Source: Flavobacteriales bacterium CG18_big_fil_WC_8_21_14_2_50_32_9 (lineage in GTDB: Bacteria > Bacteroidota > Bacteroidia > Flavobacteriales_E > Vicingaceae). From it: a stretch of 17,685 nt of DNA. Location: positions 7,136 through 24,820 of the forward strand of contig PCUH01000051.1 of assembly GCA_002770955.1 (NCBI GenBank), given 5' to 3'. Positions 13,925-17,685 of the stretch are shown piece by piece (the first letter of the stretch is position 1; the number at the start of each line of letters is the position of its first letter). The notes under the pieces were generated by a model. It was given only the letters and a program-made list of their open reading frames with translations, was not told the DNA's origin and did no database searches. Position numbers and translations under genes: made by a program.

Positions 13925-14806
13925 TCATTTCAACGATTCAGCTCCAGCAACAATTTCTAAAATTTCATTAGTAATGGATGCTTGTCTGGCTTTGTTATAG
14001 CTTAATTTAAGTGCATTAATTAAATCATTTGCATTGTCAGTAGCCTTGTGCATAGCTGTCATTCTTGCTCCATGTTCTGAGGCGACTGAATCTAACAATG
14101 CTTTAAACAATTGTGTTTTTAATGATTTTGGAATTAATTCTTGTAATATTGAGGTTTTCTCTGGTTCAAAAATATAATCTATTGATGATGATGAAGTATT
14201 TCCTTTATTTTCTGTTGGTGGTAAAACGGGTAAAAATTGCTCAGCTTGTAATTCTTGTACAGCAGCATTTTTAAATTGATTATAAACCAACACTACTTTA
14301 TCAATTTCTTTGTTCACAAAGGCTTGCATAATTTTATTTGCAATATCTGAAGCATTTGCAAAAGTTAGTTCATCCCAAATTTTTTCGGTATTAGCATTTA
14401 AATTAGGGCTTTGAGTTAATGTTGTTTTTTTTATTGCATCTCTAATTTTTTTACCTATAGGTAAAACTACAACATTAGCATTTTTGTATTCATTAGCAGC
14501 TAAAAGGATAACTTTTTTAATTACGTTATTATTAAAACCACCACACAATCCTCTATTTGATGTAATACCGACTAACAACACATTTTTTAGTTCTCGTTGC
14601 TCTGAATATTCTCCATCAATACTATCTAACCCAACGCTAATATTAGAAATTATTTCTTGCATTTTATTAGAATATGGTCGCATTTGCACTACTGCATCTT
14701 GAGCTCTTCTTAATTTAGCCGCAGAAACCATTTTCATAGCAGATGTAATCTGTTTCGTAGAGTTTACAGATACGATTCTATTTCTAATTTCTTTTAAGTT
14801 TGCCAT
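13925..14806 (-). CDS. atpG: F1Fo ATP synthase gamma subunit
   Basis: A 293-residue gamma subunit, the rotor shaft that turns inside the alpha3-beta3 head. Both coiled-coil termini are typical: the N-terminal LKEIRNRI...TKQITSAMKMVSAAKLRRAQ (about residues 4-37) and the C-terminal SEHGARMTAMHKATDNAND...YNKARQASITNEILEIVAGA. GITSNRGLCGGFNN (about 80-93) is the conserved central segment. It is the last gene of the operon: atpA lies 72 bp upstream, separated by a spacer containing a perfect 11-bp hairpin, and a strong terminator follows. The beta and epsilon genes expected after it in many bacteria are absent here. Confidence 0.97.
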   Translation of the reverse strand: MANLKEIRNRIVSVNSTKQITSAMKMVSAAKLRRAQDAVVQMRPYSNKMQEIISNISVGLDSIDGEYSEQRELKNVLLVGITSNRGLCGGFNNNVIKKVILLAANEYKNANVVVLPIGKKIRDAIKKTTLTQSPNLNANTEKIWDELTFANASDIANKIMQAFVNKEIDKVVLVYNQFKNAAVQELQAEQFLPVLPPTENKGNTSSSSIDYIFEPEKTSILQELIPKSLKTQLFKALLDSVASEHGARMTAMHKATDNANDLINALKLSYNKARQASITNEILEIVAGAESLK

Positions 14807-14837
14807 TTTTTATAATTTACCAATTAATCAATTTAAT

Positions 14838-14864
14838 AATGTAGCAATTAGTCATTGCTACATT
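14838..14864 (-). promoter_or_regulatory. Perfect hairpin in the atpA-atpG spacer
   Basis: AATGTAGCAAT (14838-14848) and ATTGCTACATT (14854-14864) form a perfect 11-bp stem with a 5-nt loop. No T run follows on the minus strand, so it is not a standard terminator. It lies 14 bp after the atpA stop and could stabilise or delimit the upstream mRNA. Confidence 0.65.
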
Positions 14865-14878
14865 GTTTTATTGGTGCA

Positions 14879-16459
14879 TTAATTTTTATATTTTGCAGAC
14901 AATTCAGCAGCTACTTTTTCTAACACAGAAGTAATTGCATCATCAAATTTACCAGCTTTCAATAAATCTAAAGTATCTCTGTGTTTGTTATTCAAATAAC
15001 TGATGTATTCTTCTTCAAATTCTCTTACTTTATTTACAGGCACACTATTTATTAATCCTTTTGTTCCAATGTAAATAATTGCAATTTGATTTTCTACAGT
15101 GAAAGGAGTATGTTCTGCTTGTTTTAAGATTTCCACATTTCTTTTTCCTTTATTCAAAACTGCCATAGTTGCAGCATCAAGGTCGGAACCAAATTTCGAA
15201 AATGCTTCTAATTCTCTGTATTGTGCTTGATCTAATTTCAATGTCCCAGCCACTTTTTTCATTGATTTAATTTGAGCATTTCCTCCTACACGAGATACAG
15301 AAATACCTACGTTAATTGCTGGACGAACACCTTGGTTAAATAAATCAGATTCTAAGAAAATTTGACCATCAGTAATAGAAATTACGTTGGTTGGAATATA
15401 CGCTGAAACGTCTCCTGCTTGCGTTTCAATAATTGGAAGAGCTGTTAATGAGCCTCCTCCTTTTACTAAATGACGAATAGATTCTGGTAAATCGTTCATT
15501 TCTTGAGCAATGCTATCTACATTAATAATTTTTGCAGCTCTTTCTAATAATCGAGAGTGAAGATAGAAAACATCTCCAGGATAAGCTTCTCGTCCTGGTG
15601 GTCTTCTTAATAATAATGAAACCTCACGATAAGCTACCGCTTGTTTTGATAAATCATCATAAACAATAAGTGCTGGTCTTCCTGTGTCTCTAAAAAATTC
15701 TCCTATTGCGGCTCCAGCAAATGGAGCGTAAAATTGCATTGGAGATGGATCTGATGCATTAGCTGCTACAACAACTGTATAAGCCATTGCTCCAGCATTT
15801 TCTAATGTTTGTACAATGTTTGCAACAGTTGATCCTTTTTGAGCAATTGCTACATAAATACAAAAAACGGGTTCTCCTCTATCAAAAAATTCTTTTTGGT
15901 TGATAATGGCATCAATAGCCACTGAAGTTTTTCCTGTTTGACGGTCACCAATAATTAACTCTCGTTGTCCTCTTCCAATTGGAATCATTGCATCAATTGC
16001 TTTAATTCCTGTTTGCATTGGTTCAGCAACTGGCTCTCTGTATATAACTCCTGGAGCTTTTCTTTCAATAGGCATTTCGTAAAGCTGTCCTTGAATTGGT
16101 CCTTTACCATCAATAGGAGTTCCTAATGTATCAACAACTCTACCTAACAATCCTTCACCTACATTAAGCGAAGCAATTCTGTTAGTTCTTTTTACATTAT
16201 CTCCTTCTTTTAACCCATCAGAAGACCCCAAAAGTACTGCTCCTACGTTATCTTCTTCTAAGTTTAGAACAATACCATTTAATCCATTATCAAATTCAAT
16301 TAACTCTCCAGCTTGCACACTTGATAATCCGTAAATTCGCACGATACCATCTCCCACTTGCAACACGGTGCCAACTTCTTCTAATTGAGCTTCGGTTTTA
16401 AATCCGGCTAATTGTTGTCTTAAAATTGCTGATACTTCAGCTGGTTTCACTTCTGCCAT
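14879..16459 (-). CDS. atpA: F1Fo ATP synthase alpha subunit
   Basis: A 526-residue alpha subunit, the regulatory nucleotide-binding subunit of the F1 head. The sequence shows the N-terminal beta-barrel (LQVGDGIVRIYGL), the Walker A loop GDRQTGKTS (about 172-180), the YVAIAQKGSTV block, the Walker B-like PALIVYDDLSKQA, the YPGDVFYLHSRLLERAA stretch and the arginine-finger region SVSRVGGNAQIK. The family-typical C-terminal helical domain follows. Length is a little above E. coli AtpA (513). It sits between atpH (101-bp spacer with heptameric repeats) and atpG in the order usual for Bacteroidota. The start ATG at 16459-16457 gives the expected MAEVKPAEVSAILRQQ. Confidence 0.98.
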   Translation of the reverse strand: MAEVKPAEVSAILRQQLAGFKTEAQLEEVGTVLQVGDGIVRIYGLSSVQAGELIEFDNGLNGIVLNLEEDNVGAVLLGSSDGLKEGDNVKRTNRIASLNVGEGLLGRVVDTLGTPIDGKGPIQGQLYEMPIERKAPGVIYREPVAEPMQTGIKAIDAMIPIGRGQRELIIGDRQTGKTSVAIDAIINQKEFFDRGEPVFCIYVAIAQKGSTVANIVQTLENAGAMAYTVVVAANASDPSPMQFYAPFAGAAIGEFFRDTGRPALIVYDDLSKQAVAYREVSLLLRRPPGREAYPGDVFYLHSRLLERAAKIINVDSIAQEMNDLPESIRHLVKGGGSLTALPIIETQAGDVSAYIPTNVISITDGQIFLESDLFNQGVRPAINVGISVSRVGGNAQIKSMKKVAGTLKLDQAQYRELEAFSKFGSDLDAATMAVLNKGKRNVEILKQAEHTPFTVENQIAIIYIGTKGLINSVPVNKVREFEEEYISYLNNKHRDTLDLLKAGKFDDAITSVLEKVAAELSAKYKN

Positions 16460-16522
16460 AGCTTTATGTTTTTATTATTTTATTAATTCACGTTTTATTT
16501 ATTTCTTGTTTTACTTCATCAC

Positions 16523-16560
16523 TAATCCCTAACTCTTAACTCTTAAGTACTCCTAACCCC
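16523..16560. repeat. Degenerate 7-bp tandem units after atpH
   Basis: Directly after the atpH stop the plus strand holds an exact tandem TAACTCT pair (16530-16536, 16537-16543) within a longer 7-bp rhythm of the form NNNTAAC (CCCTAAC, TCTTAAC, TCTTAAG, then TCCTAAC shifted by 3). It makes up the first part of the 101-bp atpH-atpA spacer. Confidence 0.7.
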
Positions 16561-17118
16561 TTAATATTCTCTGACATAAGGATTGTCGTCAAACTCCATT
16601 TCCAAATTGTTTAATTTTCTTCTAATACTCTCATCAATTTGCCTGTCGTCCACTCTTAAAATCATTCCTCCAATTATTTCTGGATTTACTATTTCATTCA
16701 ATTCAATTGTTGCGTTTTCAGATTTTTCTAATAACGAAACTAATTTTTCTTTTTGAACTTCGGTAAGTGCAATTGCTGTAGTTACCTTTGCTGTTTTAAT
16801 GTTGTGGTAATTTTTATATAACCCAATAAAAGATTCTGCAATTGAATAAAGAATTGCTTCTCTTTTTTTCTTTAAAATAAGCGTTATAAAAGTAGTGGAT
16901 GTTAAAGATAAAGAATTAAAAAACACTTCTTTTAAAATGCTTTCTTTTTTATCAGATCGAACAATAGGACTTTTTAAAAGCAAAATGAGTTCAGGGTTTT
17001 CTTTACATACTAAAGAAATTAAATTCATATCACTAAATAATTCTTCTAATGTGTTTTGTTCTATTCCTAAGTCTAGTAATGACTTTGCATATCGTGGAGC
17101 TACCTTAATATCTAACAT
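16561..17118 (-). CDS. atpH: F1Fo ATP synthase delta subunit
   Basis: A 185-residue delta subunit (OSCP homologue), which links the peripheral stalk to the top of the alpha3-beta3 head. APRYAKSLLDLGIEQ (about 7-21) is the conserved N-terminal helix, and the C-terminal NPEIIGGMILRVDDRQIDESIRRKL is the family signature region. Delta is poorly conserved in the middle, as seen here. The gene starts 8 bp after the atpF stop, consistent with a polycistronic transcript, and is separated from atpA by an unusually long spacer for this operon. Confidence 0.95.
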   Translation of the reverse strand: MLDIKVAPRYAKSLLDLGIEQNTLEELFSDMNLISLVCKENPELILLLKSPIVRSDKKESILKEVFFNSLSLTSTTFITLILKKKREAILYSIAESFIGLYKNYHNIKTAKVTTAIALTEVQKEKLVSLLEKSENATIELNEIVNPEIIGGMILRVDDRQIDESIRRKLNNLEMEFDDNPYVREY

Positions 17119-17126
17119 TACTTTAA

Positions 17127-17627
17127 TTAGTTTAAATGAATATCATCAACAACACTATTGATTAATGCTTCTTGTTTTGTAGAAGAAGATAGCTCTTCTT
17201 TCAATATTTTTTCAGCAATTTCAACAGAAAGAATTGCTACTTGATTTTTTAATTCAGTAACGGCAGCCATTTTTTCGTGCTGAATGCTTTCTCTTGCAGA
17301 AGCAATTATTCGGTCAGCATCTTCATTGGCTTTGTTTTTTGCTTCCGATATTAATTTATCTTTCATCACACGAGCTTCTTTAAGCATTTCGTCTCTTTCA
17401 ATTCTAGCTTGTTTTAATAAGTCTTCATTAGCAGAAACTAATTCAGCCATTTGAATCTTAGCTTCTTCGGCTTTATTTAACGCTTCTTCAATAGATTTTT
17501 CACGCTCATTTACTGCATTTAAAATGGGTTTCCAAGCATACTTTTTAAGTAAAAAAAGTAACGCTAAAAACAAGAGTGTTTGCCAAAAAAACAAACCTAC
17601 TGAAAATTCATTTATTAATTTTTCCAT
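17127..17627 (-). CDS. atpF: F1Fo ATP synthase b subunit
   Basis: A 166-residue b subunit of the peripheral stalk. One N-terminal membrane helix (about residues 10-28, GLFFWQTLLFLALLFLLKK) is followed by the conserved YAWKPILNAVNEREKSI and a long charged, alanine- and glutamate-rich coiled coil (about 40-145) that dimerises. It is the first complete gene of the operon in the window; atpE and atpB are expected just beyond the right edge. The ATG at 17627-17625 gives the canonical short N-terminus. A terminator-like hairpin lies 31 bp upstream. Confidence 0.97.
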   Translation of the reverse strand: MEKLINEFSVGLFFWQTLLFLALLFLLKKYAWKPILNAVNEREKSIEEALNKAEEAKIQMAELVSANEDLLKQARIERDEMLKEARVMKDKLISEAKNKANEDADRIIASARESIQHEKMAAVTELKNQVAILSVEIAEKILKEELSSSTKQEALINSVVDDIHLN

Positions 17628-17652
17628 ATTATTTTATTAAAATTTAAATTTT

Positions 17653-17685
17653 AAAAAAACAACCGTAACCAATCGTTACGGTTGT
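17653..17685 (-). terminator. Terminator-like hairpin upstream of atpF (after presumed atpE)
   Basis: ACAACCGTAAC (17659-17669) and GTTACGGTTGT (17675-17685) form a perfect 11-bp stem with a 5-nt loop; in the minus-strand transcript it is followed by six U (17658-17653). The stem may extend past the window edge. It has the form of an intrinsic terminator inside the ATP synthase operon, between atpF and whatever precedes it, normally atpE. Confidence 0.75.

Overview
The window is AT-rich, gene-dense chromosomal DNA from a member of the Bacteroidota, most likely a Flavobacteriales-type bacterium. Four things point there: a PorZ-like protein with a type IX secretion C-terminal domain, methionine synthase split into two genes, promoters of the TTTG / TAnnTTTG type, and an ATP synthase operon that stops at atpG without atpD or atpC. 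No phage, transposase, CRISPR array, rRNA or tRNA was seen. Most genes are housekeeping.

Layout from the left. (1) 1-824 (-): 5' part of a stand-alone amino-acid-type adenylating enzyme that runs off the left edge. (2) 896-5060 (-): a SAM-regulated methionine synthase unit. A promoter (5024-5060) leads into a SAM-I (S-box) riboswitch (4870-4972), an intrinsic terminator (4819-4853), the homocysteine methyltransferase module (3806-4804) and the folate/cobalamin/activation module (896-3622). The gap between the two modules carries three palindromic repeat-like elements, one of which encodes the C-terminal tail of the upstream protein. (3) 5062-8139 (-): a tightly overlapping three-gene operon for exported proteins: a serine-hydrolase lipoprotein, a probable beta-barrel protein and a leucine-rich-repeat lipoprotein. 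It is the least explained block here. (4) 8140-8428: divergent spacer with a terminator-like hairpin and candidate promoters. (5) 8429-11549 (+): porZ followed by recO. (6) 11529-13763 (-): queA, a four-helix-bundle (S23/IVP family) protein and ispD. (7) 13872-17685 (-): atpF-atpH-atpA-atpG, ending in a strong terminator, with a second terminator-like hairpin just upstream of atpF.

Functionally, the two MetH modules together equal one full-length cobalamin-dependent methionine synthase, and its product is sensed, as SAM, by the leader. AtpF, AtpH, AtpA and AtpG are the stator, catalytic-head and rotor subunits of F1Fo ATP synthase. PorZ works at the cell surface in type IX secretion; RecO, QueA and IspD belong to DNA repair, tRNA queuosine and isoprenoid synthesis.

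The observations most worth a second look are the complete SAM riboswitch with a readable antiterminator, the repeat-derived protein tail, the translationally coupled envelope operon, the hairpin between presumed atpE and atpF, and degenerate 7-bp tandem repeats (about NNNTAAY) in three separate intra-operon spacers.
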